From Tenacibaculum pelagium (GTDB lineage Bacteria; Bacteroidota; Bacteroidia; Flavobacteriales; Flavobacteriaceae), in contig NZ_JACGLS010000004.1 in NCBI RefSeq assembly GCF_014062345.1, positions 124,001 to 188,000 on the forward strand: a stretch of DNA of 64,000 nt, written 5' to 3'. Of the stretch, positions 54,171-62,819 are shown one piece after another. The translations under genes were made by a program, and so were the position numbers. Under the pieces are notes generated by a model. The model had not been told where the DNA came from and did no database searches. It saw only the letters and a program-made list of their open reading frames with translations. Position 1 is the first letter of the stretch. Every line of letters starts with the position of its first letter.

Positions 54171-54250
54171 TTATGACGATTTGCTCTTGCTCTTTTCTTT
54201 CTTTTGTGCGTAGAGATCTTTGCTCTCTTTCTTTTCTTACCACTTGGCAT
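54161..54250 (-). CDS. 29-aa highly basic AURKAIP1/COX24-type protein
   Basis: ATG at 54250, TAA at 54161. The peptide MPSGKKRKRAKISTHKRKKR continues with ARANRHKKK; nearly half the residues are Lys or Arg. I recognise this as the tiny flavobacterial protein related to AURKAIP1/COX24 (mitochondrial mS38), which suggests a ribosome-bound role. It lies 53 bp after HU on the same strand. Confidence 0.8.
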   Translation of the reverse strand: MPSGKKRKRAKISTHKRKKRARANRHKKK

Positions 54251-54303
54251 AGTTAAAATGTTTTATAAAATCTTTGTAAAAAGATTTTTGGTTAATACGT
54301 TAA

Positions 54304-54594
54304 TTACTTTACTGATACTTTTGTTTTAACACCTTCTGTAAAAACCTTAGATGGTTTAAATGCTGGGATGTTGTGTGCAGGTATTTTAATGGTAGTGTTT
54401 TTAGAAATATTTCTACCAGTTTTTTCTGCTCTAGTTTTGATAATAAAGCTACCAAAACCTCTTAAATATACATTATCTCCACTCTCTAATGCATCTTTCA
54501 CCTCGTCCATAAATGCTTCAACTGTTGCTAAAACATCTGCTTTTTCAATTCCACTCTTATCTGAAATCTTAGATACGATATCTGCTTTTGTCAT
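54304..54594 (-). CDS. HU-family DNA-binding protein
   Basis: 96 aa. Full HU fold: MTKADIVSKISDKSGIEKADV, a FGSFIIKTRAEKTGRNISKN beta-arm start and KIPAHNIPAFKPSK with the intercalating Pro. Nucleoid compaction. It has a perfect TATATTTG promoter box. Confidence 0.95.
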   Translation of the reverse strand: MTKADIVSKISDKSGIEKADVLATVEAFMDEVKDALESGDNVYLRGFGSFIIKTRAEKTGRNISKNTTIKIPAHNIPAFKPSKVFTEGVKTKVSVK

Positions 54595-54633
54595 TCTATA
54601 TATATTTTGAATTTATTTTTAAAAATGAGGGTG

Positions 54634-54641
54634 CAAATATA
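54634..54641 (-). promoter_or_regulatory. -7 box for the HU gene
   Basis: TATATTTG on the minus strand, 40 bp before the start codon. Confidence 0.55.
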
Positions 54642-54723
54642 TGATAATTAATCTATTCCGAAAATAATAAGAATAAAAATATCTAAATAAAATGCAGTAT
54701 TTTCGCTAGCTCAATTTACATAA

Positions 54724-55770
54724 ATGATTTTTGCTAACCAACTAATTTACTGGTATTTAAATAACAAAAGAGATTTGCCTTGGCGTAAAACTAAAGACCC
54801 TTACTTGGTTTGGTTAAGCGAAATTATGTTACAACAAACACGTGTAGCGCAAGGTTTACCATATTTTATCAAGTTTACTGAAGCCTATAAAACAGTATTT
54901 GATTTGGCAAAATCTGATGAAAGTTTGGTGTTAAAATTATGGCAAGGATTAGGCTATTATTCTAGGGCTAGAAACCTACATTTTACTGCTAAATATGTAG
55001 CTGATGAACTTAATGGAGTTTTTCCAAATAATTATAAAGAGTTATTAAAGTTAAAGGGAATTGGAGATTATACAGCTTCAGCGATTGCATCGGTTTGTTT
55101 TGATGAGCCAGTTGCAGTGGTGGACGGAAATGTTTATCGTGTATTGTCTCGTTATTTTGGTATTAATACTCCTATTAATTCCAGTAAAGGAATTAAAGAA
55201 TTTAAAGAGTTAGCACAAACATTAATTGATAGTTCTCAACCAGGAACCTATAATCAAGCAATTATGGATTTTGGAGCGTTACATTGCAAACCTCAGAACC
55301 CGTTGTGTGATACTTGTCCGTTTTCAAGTAGTTGTGTAGCTTTAGAAAAGAAGTTGATAAAAGAATTGCCGGTTAAAGAGAAAAAAATAAAGATTAAAAA
55401 AAGATATTTTAATTTTTTAGTAGTGGTTACTGATGATAATCAAACAATATTTGAAGAAAGAATTGGTAAAGGAATTTGGCAAGGGTTATATCAATTTCCG
55501 TTAGTTGAAACTCAACAATCAATATCAGAAGAAGAATTGGTTAATCAAGAAGGTTTTGTAAGTGTTTTTCCTAAAGAAACAACCTTGTCTTTATTCAACA
55601 CAAAAGATGTTGTCCATAAACTTTCTCACCAGCATTTATACACGAAATTTTGGATTGTAAAGACTTCAAAAGTTGCTAAAAAAACTATTTCTTGGAAAGA
55701 TGTTAAACAATATCCAGTACCTATTTTAATAGATAATTTTTTGAATCAATATTTAAACACGAAAAAGTAA
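54724..55770 (+). CDS. mutY: A/G-specific adenine glycosylase
   Basis: 348 aa. HhH-GPD core with LPWRKTKDPYLVWLSEIMLQQTRV, LKGIGDYTASAIASVC and catalytic Asp in AVVDGNVYRVLSRYFG. A 4Fe-4S loop follows (C-X6-C-X2-C-X5-C, from HCKPQNPLCDTCPFSSSC). The C-terminal NUDIX-like domain (about 228-345) recognises 8-oxoG opposite A. It starts the run mutY-ssb-gldE-gldD, common in flavobacteria. Confidence 0.95.
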   Translation: MIFANQLIYWYLNNKRDLPWRKTKDPYLVWLSEIMLQQTRVAQGLPYFIKFTEAYKTVFDLAKSDESLVLKLWQGLGYYSRARNLHFTAKYVADELNGVFPNNYKELLKLKGIGDYTASAIASVCFDEPVAVVDGNVYRVLSRYFGINTPINSSKGIKEFKELAQTLIDSSQPGTYNQAIMDFGALHCKPQNPLCDTCPFSSSCVALEKKLIKELPVKEKKIKIKKRYFNFLVVVTDDNQTIFEERIGKGIWQGLYQFPLVETQQSISEEELVNQEGFVSVFPKETTLSLFNTKDVVHKLSHQHLYTKFWIVKTSKVAKKTISWKDVKQYPVPILIDNFLNQYLNTKK

Positions 55771-55807
55771 ATTTTGTATATTTGATTCAATACAAATTCA
55801 ATAAGCT

Positions 55808-56245
55808 ATGGCAGGAACAATTAATAAAGTTATTTTAATAGGGCATCTAGGTGATGAGGTGAAAATGCATTATTTTGAAGGAGGTAACTCTGTTGGACGT
55901 TTCCCTATAGCTACAAACGAAACTTATACGAATCGTCAAACAGGAGAAAAGGTTACCAATGTAGAATGGCATAATATTGTAGTGCGTAATAAGCTTGCTG
56001 AAATTTGCGAAAAGTATTTGGTTAAAGGAGATAAGGTGTATTGCGAAGGACGTATAAAAACACGTCAATACGAAGTGGATGGTCAAAAACGTTATACTAC
56101 CGAAATACAGGTGCAAGAAATGACGTTTTTATCAACTAAGAAAGAATTGAATCAAGCTCCAGCGAATACAAATCCTGTTCAGGAAAATCAAAATATAACT
56201 ACACCCAATGTAGCTCCTAAAGAGGACGATGATTTGCCATTTTAG
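55808..56245 (+). CDS. ssb: Single-stranded DNA-binding protein
   Basis: 145 aa. OB fold starting AGTINKVILIGHLGDEVKMHYF, with VEWHNIVVRNKLAEICEKYL, a Pro/Asn-rich linker and the acidic tip EDDDLPF that recruits repair partners. It binds ssDNA in replication and repair; MutY is encoded 38 bp upstream. Confidence 0.96.
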   Translation: MAGTINKVILIGHLGDEVKMHYFEGGNSVGRFPIATNETYTNRQTGEKVTNVEWHNIVVRNKLAEICEKYLVKGDKVYCEGRIKTRQYEVDGQKRYTTEIQVQEMTFLSTKKELNQAPANTNPVQENQNITTPNVAPKEDDDLPF

Positions 56246-56264
56246 TTTAATTAAATTTTAAAAA

Positions 56265-57566
56265 TTGGATCCAGAACCCGAACCATTATTTTTTTTAATA
56301 TCAAGTATAGATTGGATAACAAGTGCTAATTGCATACTGTTGCTTGTGTTATTAATATGTTCTGCATTGGTTTCAGGAACCGAAGTTGCTTTTTTTTCGA
56401 TATCACAAACAAAGCTAGATGAACTTTCATCAGCATCAAAGGGTAAGAGTACAGTTGTTAAACTTCTTGAAAGTCCGAAGAAATTATTAGGTACTATTTT
56501 AATCACCAATAACTTTATTAATATTCTTATTGTATTACTCTTTGCTTCATTAGGCGAAGTGTTTTTTAGAGGTTTATCTGGAGGAGTAAAATTCTTTGTT
56601 GAAGTTGTTGTTGTTACTTTTTTAATTCTATTATTTGGTGAAGTTTTACCAAAAGTATATGCTAGTCGAAAACCGATTCAGTTTGCTGGTCTTATGGCAA
56701 AACCAATTCAAGTTTTAAATACAATTTTAACACCGCTAAGTACCCCGTTAATTAAGCTAACAAGTATTGTTGAAAATAGATTAGGGAGCAAAAATGGTAA
56801 TTTATCAGTAGAGCGTTTATCACAAGCTTTAGAGCTTACTTCTGAGAATGCTACAACGAAAGAAGAGCAAAAAATTTTAGAAGGAATTGTAAATTTCGGA
56901 AATACCGAAACAGTGCAAATCATGAAACCTCGAACAGATGTTTGTGCGATAGCAGATGATACAAATTACGATGAGGTTTTAAAAACAATTCTTAAAAACG
57001 GATATTCTAGAAACCCAGTGTATCATGAAAATATCGATAATATCATCGGTGTTTTATATGCGAAAGATTTATTAGAGCACTTGGGTAAGAAAACATATAA
57101 ATGGCAAAATTTATTAAGAGAACCATTTTTTGTACCTGAAAACAAAAAGTTAGACGATTTGTTAAGTGAATTTCAAGAAAAGAAAAAACATTTGGCAATT
57201 GTGGTTGATGAATATGGTGGGACAAGCGGAATTGTAACTTTAGAGGATGTTATTGAAGAAATTGTAGGCGATATAAATGATGAGTTTGATGATGATGATT
57301 TAACCTATTCTAAGCTAGATGAAAACAATTATATTTTTGAAGGAAAAATAACAATTAAAGATTTTTGTCGTGTTTTAGAAGATGACGACGAAGAGAAATT
57401 TGAAGATGCTAAAGGAGAAAGTGAAACCTTAGCTGGTTTTATTTTAGAAGTATCGGGGAAGTTTCCTAAAAAAGGAGAGAAAATAAACTTTAGTAATTAT
57501 ACGTTTACTATTGAGGCGTTAGATAAAAAACGTATAAAACAAGTAAAAGCAACACGAAATGCGTAA
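56265..57566 (+). CDS. gldE: Gliding motility-associated protein GldE (CNNM/CBS/CorC family)
   Basis: 433 aa, TTG start (MDPEPEPLFF, which fits known GldE starts). The first part is a CNNM (DUF21) membrane domain with SALVSGTEVAFFSISQTKLDEL, then two CBS domains (about 220-340) with VVDEYGGTSGIVTLEDVIEEIVGDI, then a CorC/HlyC-type C-terminal domain. In Flavobacterium gldE lies next to gldD and supports gliding when over-expressed in a gldB mutant. It overlaps gldD by 8 bp. Confidence 0.93.
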   Translation: MDPEPEPLFFLISSIDWITSANCILLLVLLICSALVSGTEVAFFSISQTKLDELSSASKGKSTVVKLLESPKKLLGTILITNNFINILIVLLFASLGEVFFRGLSGGVKFFVEVVVVTFLILLFGEVLPKVYASRKPIQFAGLMAKPIQVLNTILTPLSTPLIKLTSIVENRLGSKNGNLSVERLSQALELTSENATTKEEQKILEGIVNFGNTETVQIMKPRTDVCAIADDTNYDEVLKTILKNGYSRNPVYHENIDNIIGVLYAKDLLEHLGKKTYKWQNLLREPFFVPENKKLDDLLSEFQEKKKHLAIVVDEYGGTSGIVTLEDVIEEIVGDINDEFDDDDLTYSKLDENNYIFEGKITIKDFCRVLEDDDEEKFEDAKGESETLAGFILEVSGKFPKKGEKINFSNYTFTIEALDKKRIKQVKATRNA

Positions 57567-58110
57567 GTTTTTATTGCTGATATCAGCAATGTTATTAATA
57601 AGTTGTGGTGAAGAAACCTTACCAAAACCAAAAGGATATTTAAGTTTAGAATATCCAGAGTTAGGGTATAATAAGTTAAATGAAAGCAGACCCTATCGTT
57701 TTGATGTTGCTAAAAACACATCGATAAAAAGCTTACCAAAAAACTGGTTGAAAATTCAGTACCCTAAATTAAAAGCTTCGGTTGATATTACGTATCGACC
57801 TATAAACAATAACCTTCGTGAGTTATTAATTGAAGCGGAGAAACTCGTATTAGAACACACAGTAAAAGCGGATCATATTTCTTGGCGTGATTTTAAAAAT
57901 GATGACAGAAAAGTTTACGGAAAAATGTGTGAAATATCTGGTAATGCAGCTTCACAAATACAGTTTCATGTTACCGATAGTGCTAAGCATTTTTTAAAAG
58001 GTTCATTGTTTTTTTATACCAAACCTAATTATGATTCTATTTTACCAGCAGTTGAATACATTAAAAAAGACATGATTCAAATGATGGAAACTTTGGAATG
58101 GAAAGATTAA
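57559..58110 (+). CDS. gldD: Gliding motility lipoprotein GldD
   Basis: 183 aa. Lipoprotein signal peptide with lipobox LLISCG, then KPKGYLSLEYPELGY, VDITYRPINN and VKADHISWRDFKN in the order of GldD. It is an essential gliding component, linked to T9SS function in related species. Its presence agrees with the two T9SS cargo genes in this window. Confidence 0.93.
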   Translation: MRKFLLLISAMLLISCGEETLPKPKGYLSLEYPELGYNKLNESRPYRFDVAKNTSIKSLPKNWLKIQYPKLKASVDITYRPINNNLRELLIEAEKLVLEHTVKADHISWRDFKNDDRKVYGKMCEISGNAASQIQFHVTDSAKHFLKGSLFFYTKPNYDSILPAVEYIKKDMIQMMETLEWKD

Positions 58111-59126
58111 TTAACCTTTCTACTCTGTAACCATAAATAAAACTGTAATCCAAACAATACAGCACCCGAAAGTAAATGAATAGCTTGCGTTCCTAAAGGG
58201 AATTCAGCATAGTACATTAAAATACCGGTAATTGTTTCTAAAAAGATTAAGAAAACAATCCAATTTACTAGTTTGTATCCTAAATTCTTAACCTGGTTTA
58301 AATAGAATATACCAAGGTTAATTAAGACTATCGCAATAGTAAATGAGCGATGAAAATAGAATTTAAAATTAGGTTCTAATAAACTAAACTGTTTGTTGTC
58401 GAAACCAAATAATTTTACTTGCTCATCAATAAATTGACGAACCTGAGTACCCATTGCAATTTGAATTAACGAAAAAACAGCCGATATAATTACGAGTTTA
58501 CTAAACAGTGAATTGAATTTATAAGTTGCTTTTTTACGATCAGAAACTATAAATAACAGCCATAACAATAAGGCAACAATAACTAAGCCCGCTACCATAT
58601 GAATGGTAATAATGGTTGGTTTTAAGTTAGAATCAACTACTGTTTTACCTAGCCAAGCTTCAAAAAGCATTAAAAAGAATGCTCCAAAAGATAAGAATGT
58701 TATTAGTTTCTTCTCTCTCCAAAACTTAATAGAAACAAAAATTAAAAACAAAAACGGAATTCCAGCTAAAGCAGAACTTAATCGATTGATATATTCTGTC
58801 CAAGTATGAAATTTATTGAATTTAGCATAGCTGTGTTTGGTGTATTTTGTCCAATTATTAGAATTGAATTCTTCAGATGTTTTTAAATCGTTTTCAGCAA
58901 CAAATAAAGCTTCATCTTTAACTATAATCATTCCTTCTTCATACTCAGTATTTGGTTGCCAAGTAATTTGCTCTTCGGATGTTGGAGGGATATAATAACC
59001 AAAGCATTTTGGCCAATCAGGACACCCCATTCCCGATCCTGTCATGCGAACAACAGATCCTGCTAAAAATATAAGATAAACAGAAATTAAAGAAATTTTT
59101 ACTATGAGAGGAAAGTGTTTTTTCAT
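58107..59126 (-). CDS. ctaA: Heme A synthase (COX15/CtaA family)
   Basis: 339 aa with about eight membrane helices and the heme-ligand His residues in TIHMVAGLVIV and FYFHRSFTI, as well as FHTWTEYINRLSSALAG near 112-128 and the ending IHLLSGAVLFGLQFYLWL. It oxidises the heme o methyl group to heme a for aa3-type oxidases. Its 3' end overlaps gldD on the opposite strand by 4 bp. Confidence 0.92.
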   Translation of the reverse strand: MKKHFPLIVKISLISVYLIFLAGSVVRMTGSGMGCPDWPKCFGYYIPPTSEEQITWQPNTEYEEGMIIVKDEALFVAENDLKTSEEFNSNNWTKYTKHSYAKFNKFHTWTEYINRLSSALAGIPFLFLIFVSIKFWREKKLITFLSFGAFFLMLFEAWLGKTVVDSNLKPTIITIHMVAGLVIVALLLWLLFIVSDRKKATYKFNSLFSKLVIISAVFSLIQIAMGTQVRQFIDEQVKLFGFDNKQFSLLEPNFKFYFHRSFTIAIVLINLGIFYLNQVKNLGYKLVNWIVFLIFLETITGILMYYAEFPLGTQAIHLLSGAVLFGLQFYLWLQSRKVN

Positions 59127-59168
59127 CAGAAGAAAAGTTTTTACAAAGATAGGATAAACGCATAAAAA

Positions 59169-59190
59169 AAGCTCCTTAATTAAGGAGCTT
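59169..59190. terminator. Palindromic terminator after the HMA lipoprotein
   Basis: AAGCTCCTTAA and TTAAGGAGCTT form a perfect 11-bp palindrome (59169-59190) with flanking A/T runs; 22 bp beyond the stop at 59213. Confidence 0.8.
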
Positions 59191-59212
59191 GATTTTTATA
59201 TTAAAACTTGAA

Positions 59213-59737
59213 TTATGCTTTTTTAGTTTCTGCGCAGCATTCTTTTTTGCAATCTTCTTCACAAGCTTTTTTGTCTTCAGTTTTTTCTGAGCAACAAGCC
59301 ATTTTACAGTTTGTTTTACAAGCTTTAGCTTCAGCATCTGTTTTTGCCCCACAATCTTTTTTGCAATCTTTCTCGCAAACTTTTTTAGTTCCTTCAGCAG
59401 CTTTGTACATATCTCCGCTACCAATACCTTCAACAAAAGCAATTAAATCTGCTTTGTTTGTAATGTTAGAGTCGTATTTTATAGTTGCAATGCTATCTTT
59501 AAAAACAACATTAGCTTCTAAAACACCTTCTTTTTTATTTAAATCTGAAGCAATTTTCTTAGCACATCCTATCTCACAAGTCATTCCAGAAATGTTTAAA
59601 GAAAGTTCTTTTGCATTTGCAGCAACTTCAGTTTTTTGTTCTTTAGTCGCTTCTTCTTTTTTAGCGTCGTTTTTACAACCAACAGCTAAAATACTTACAA
59701 AAGCTAAAGCGAATATTATTTTTTGAATTTTCATCAT
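59213..59737 (-). CDS. Lipoprotein with a heavy-metal-associated domain and an 11-Cys tail
   Basis: 174 aa. Lipobox LAVGCK (Cys at about 21). Residues about 44-112 form an HMA fold beginning LSLNISGMTCEIGCAKKI; the metal site is C-X3-C rather than the usual C-X2-C. The tail (about 118-171) has eleven cysteines, with pairs such as CEKDCKKDC, CKTNCKMACC and CEEDCKKECC between Lys and Asp/Glu, like a metallothionein. It is expected to bind Cu or another soft metal on the periplasmic side or at the outer membrane. It is monocistronic. Confidence 0.82.
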   Translation of the reverse strand: MMKIQKIIFALAFVSILAVGCKNDAKKEEATKEQKTEVAANAKELSLNISGMTCEIGCAKKIASDLNKKEGVLEANVVFKDSIATIKYDSNITNKADLIAFVEGIGSGDMYKAAEGTKKVCEKDCKKDCGAKTDAEAKACKTNCKMACCSEKTEDKKACEEDCKKECCAETKKA

Positions 59738-59826
59738 TTAAAATTATTGGGTTATTTGGCAAAGTTATTAATAAAATCAAATTTATAAATAGAAATACCC
59801 GACTTTTGTACTTAAATAGATTGAGA

Positions 59827-60699
59827 ATGAGTAATCAACAACGAAAATGGTTGTATTTAATAGTGCTTTCGCTAGTTTGGGGAAGCTCTTTTATTTTAAT
59901 GAAAAAGGCACTAATAAGTATATCTCCAATACAGGTAGCTGCTTTACGAACTTTTTTTGCTGCTATATTTATACTTATTGTTGGATATAAAAGTCTACAA
60001 AAAATAAAAAAGAGACATTGGAAACATGTCCTCGTAAGTGCTTTAGTAGGAACTTTTTTTCCTGCTTTTCTCTTTGCTTACGCGATTAAAGGAATTGACA
60101 GCTCAATAGCATCAATCTTAAACTCACTAACACCTTTTAATACTTTTATTATTGGAGCTTTAGTATTTGGTTTTACTTTTAAGAAAAGTCAGTTTACAGG
60201 AATTTTAGTAGGATTGATTGGAACACTTGTTTTAATTGTAAAAGGAGCAGATTTAAACCCAGATCAGAATTATTGGTATGCTTTATTGCCAATCATATCT
60301 TCGGTTGGTTATGCGTTTAATGTAAATATTATAAAGAAACATTTACATGATTTAGATGGACTTACCATTACTGTGGGTCATTTTTTATTAGTAATAATTC
60401 CAGTATTAATAATATTAGGTTATACAGGTTTTTTTACTGAGTTTGAATTGAATTCAGAAACCAAACCTGCGTTATTGTATATAATCATTTTATCGGTTTT
60501 AGGAACTGCGATTGCGAAGGTGATATTTAATGATTTAGTTCATATTTCCTCACCGATTTTTGCGTCTTCTGTAACTTATTTAATACCTATTGTAGCAGTT
60601 ATTTGGGGAATAATTGATGGAGAAAAACTGAGTATTATACAGTTATTGGCAGGCGGGATAATTTTATTTGGAGTTTGGTTAGTAAATAAAGCAAAATAA
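59827..60699 (+). CDS. EamA-family (DMT) transporter
   Basis: 290 aa from ATG 59827 (TTG 59806 adds 7 residues). Ten membrane helices in two EamA repeats: SLVWGSSFILMKKAL and AIKGIDSSIASILNSLTPF in the first, and the paired ILSVLGTAIAKVIFNDLV and TYLIPIVAVIWGIIDGE in the second. Probably exports metabolites or amino acids; the substrate cannot be read. Confidence 0.9.
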   Translation: MSNQQRKWLYLIVLSLVWGSSFILMKKALISISPIQVAALRTFFAAIFILIVGYKSLQKIKKRHWKHVLVSALVGTFFPAFLFAYAIKGIDSSIASILNSLTPFNTFIIGALVFGFTFKKSQFTGILVGLIGTLVLIVKGADLNPDQNYWYALLPIISSVGYAFNVNIIKKHLHDLDGLTITVGHFLLVIIPVLIILGYTGFFTEFELNSETKPALLYIIILSVLGTAIAKVIFNDLVHISSPIFASSVTYLIPIVAVIWGIIDGEKLSIIQLLAGGIILFGVWLVNKAK

Positions 60700-60730
60700 A
60701 AAGAGCCAAAGCATATGCTTTGACTCTTTA
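60700..60730. terminator. Bidirectional terminator
   Basis: AAAGAG, a C/A mismatch, CAAAGCA / TGCTTTG, CTCTTT between convergent DMT and M16 genes, with A/T runs on both sides. Confidence 0.75.
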
Positions 60731-60752
60731 GTAATTTGAAAAGATATTCTAT

Positions 60753-62801
60753 CTACTGAAAATCAGCATCAGATACACCTTCGTTTACTTTTATTTCTTT
60801 TACAATGAACTCTAAATTCATAGGTCCCATTTTTTGAGACATTTTATGTGGGAATTTAATTCCGTTCACTTCTTTATAATCAGAATATAAAGTAGGGACT
60901 TTCATTTCTCCTTGAGGCCCTTTAACGGTTTTTACTTCTTTTATTTTTAATCCAGAAGTTAAGTCGTAAAAGATTTCAGATTTACCATGCTTAATTACGT
61001 AGGCATTTTTTCCATCTACAGGTTCAATTCTTTCTAGCTTACCTTCTTTATAGGCTAAATCAGTAAAAGGAGCAGCTTGTTTTTTAGCTTCCTCTAATTC
61101 TTTACCAGTTACTTCTTTTTTCTGACCTCGTGCTTCTTGGTAGCCTTTAGTTCCGTCAAAAACCATCTTTTGCATTACATTTCCTGCCATAGAAACTAAT
61201 ACTAAAGATTTATTAGGTGCTGCGTTTTTTTGAACTAAATTTAATTGCATTCCTTGCACTTTAGCATCAGAAGAAATCATTACCGATTTTACAGCAGTTA
61301 CTTTATCTTTGCCTCCAATAGCTTTAAAATAGCTGTCAACTACTGTTGATGCGGTAGTTCCATCAGGGATCGGTAAGCTCATTTCAGGCTTCGTAGTTGG
61401 ATTACCATTGGCATCAAAATAGTTGATTTTATAATCAGCTGTTTTTTCTAAGTTCTTTAAAACATCAATTCCTTTACCAGTAATTATAATACGAGATTTA
61501 TCACCTCTAAAATATTTAAGAGCTGCGTTTTGAACGTCTTCTAAAGTAACTGCATTAATATTTTTAAGGTAGTTCTTGTAGTAATCTTTAGATAATTTAT
61601 TAGTTAAAATATTTAAAGCATAGTTTGCTACTGTTCTTGGTTTTTCAACATTTCTTACAAAAGAACCAATGTATTTAGCCTTTGCAACATCTAATTCTTC
61701 TTGTGTTGCTTTTTTGTAGCGTAATTTGTTGATTTCTTTCATTGCTTCAACCATAGCACTATCGGTAACCATGTTTCTTACTGAAGCAGAAGTTTTAAAT
61801 CGAGAAGCATATCTATCAGCTCCAATCCCTGAGTAAGCACCATAAGTGTACCCTTTATCTTCACGTAAATTTTTATACAGTCTACCTGTACCACCACCAC
61901 CAAGAATTTGGTTGGCTAATAAAGCTGCGTAATAATCTTTATCACCCATTTTTAAATCAACAGCATTTATAATTGCTAATTCAGATTGAACAGCGTTAGG
62001 CATATTAATAAAATCGATTTCTGTAGTTGTAGGGTTCTCTACTTTTGGTAATGTTTGAGTAACTAAGTTTCCTTTAGCCCAGTTACCAAATAAAGATTCA
62101 ACTTGAGTTTTAACCTCTTTAAAATTTACATCACCGATAATAACTAAATATGCATTATTTGGCTTGTAAGTTTTGTTATATAGGTCTTTTACGTCTTGTA
62201 ATGTTACATTTTTTAAAGTTTCTTCAGAAGTAAACTCACCATAAGGATGATTTTTACCATAAGTAAGAGCGTTTTCTACTCTTCTAGCAATAGCTTTTAC
62301 ATTTTTAGCATTGCTTTTTATTCCGTCAAGAGATTGTTTCATTTGTTTGTCAAACTCACCTTGCTCAAAAACAGGATTAAAAGCAGCATCAGCCATTAAA
62401 CCTAAAACTTTAGGAAAGTACTTTGATAATGAGCTAGTTCTTGCACCTTCATTCCAAAAAGAAATATTAGCACCTAAGAAGTCAACTTCTTGATCAAATT
62501 TTGCTTTAGGAGTATTTTTAGAACCAGTACCTAACATACCGCTTAATAGATTTTCAACTCCTTTTTTGTTACCAAAAGACATTGGTGGATTGTCGATAGA
62601 TAAAGTAGCTGTTACTCTAGGTAGTTTATGATTTTCAACAACTAAAACTTGTAACCCGTTTTTTAAAGTAAATTTTTCAGGAGTTCCTAAGTTTATTTTT
62701 GGAGCAGGTCCTGGTTTAGGTTGTTTTGTTCTATCAATCTGTGCTGAAACAGTAAATGATAGAAATAATATTGTAACGATTGATAATATTTTCGTTTTCA
62801 T
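60753..62801 (-). CDS. M16-family protein, active-site-degenerate, with a C-terminal LolA-like domain
   Basis: 682 aa. Signal peptide (1-20). Residues about 40-450 are M16 peptidase-like (TLSIDNPPMSFGNKKGVENLL, VIIGDVNFKEVKTQV, LGGGGTGRLYKNLREDKGYTYG). The HxxEH zinc site is missing: the corresponding segment reads GVENLLSGML. About 465-682 form a second domain (YFKAIGGKDKVTAVKSVMIS, ...YSDYKEVNGIKFPHKM) resembling LolA-like outer-membrane lipoprotein carriers. It probably forms a heterodimer with the canonical M16 enzyme encoded 18 bp upstream. Confidence 0.88.
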   Translation of the reverse strand: MKTKILSIVTILFLSFTVSAQIDRTKQPKPGPAPKINLGTPEKFTLKNGLQVLVVENHKLPRVTATLSIDNPPMSFGNKKGVENLLSGMLGTGSKNTPKAKFDQEVDFLGANISFWNEGARTSSLSKYFPKVLGLMADAAFNPVFEQGEFDKQMKQSLDGIKSNAKNVKAIARRVENALTYGKNHPYGEFTSEETLKNVTLQDVKDLYNKTYKPNNAYLVIIGDVNFKEVKTQVESLFGNWAKGNLVTQTLPKVENPTTTEIDFINMPNAVQSELAIINAVDLKMGDKDYYAALLANQILGGGGTGRLYKNLREDKGYTYGAYSGIGADRYASRFKTSASVRNMVTDSAMVEAMKEINKLRYKKATQEELDVAKAKYIGSFVRNVEKPRTVANYALNILTNKLSKDYYKNYLKNINAVTLEDVQNAALKYFRGDKSRIIITGKGIDVLKNLEKTADYKINYFDANGNPTTKPEMSLPIPDGTTASTVVDSYFKAIGGKDKVTAVKSVMISSDAKVQGMQLNLVQKNAAPNKSLVLVSMAGNVMQKMVFDGTKGYQEARGQKKEVTGKELEEAKKQAAPFTDLAYKEGKLERIEPVDGKNAYVIKHGKSEIFYDLTSGLKIKEVKTVKGPQGEMKVPTLYSDYKEVNGIKFPHKMSQKMGPMNLEFIVKEIKVNEGVSDADFQ

Positions 62802-62819
62802 TAAATTCAGTTTAGATGA

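Noticed and set aside
59208..59726. 172-aa plus-strand frame opposite the Cys-rich HMA lipoprotein
   Set aside because: The minus frame has a lipobox and HMA motifs; the plus frame is low-complexity Ser/Phe/Ala sequence that mirrors the Lys/Cys codons.
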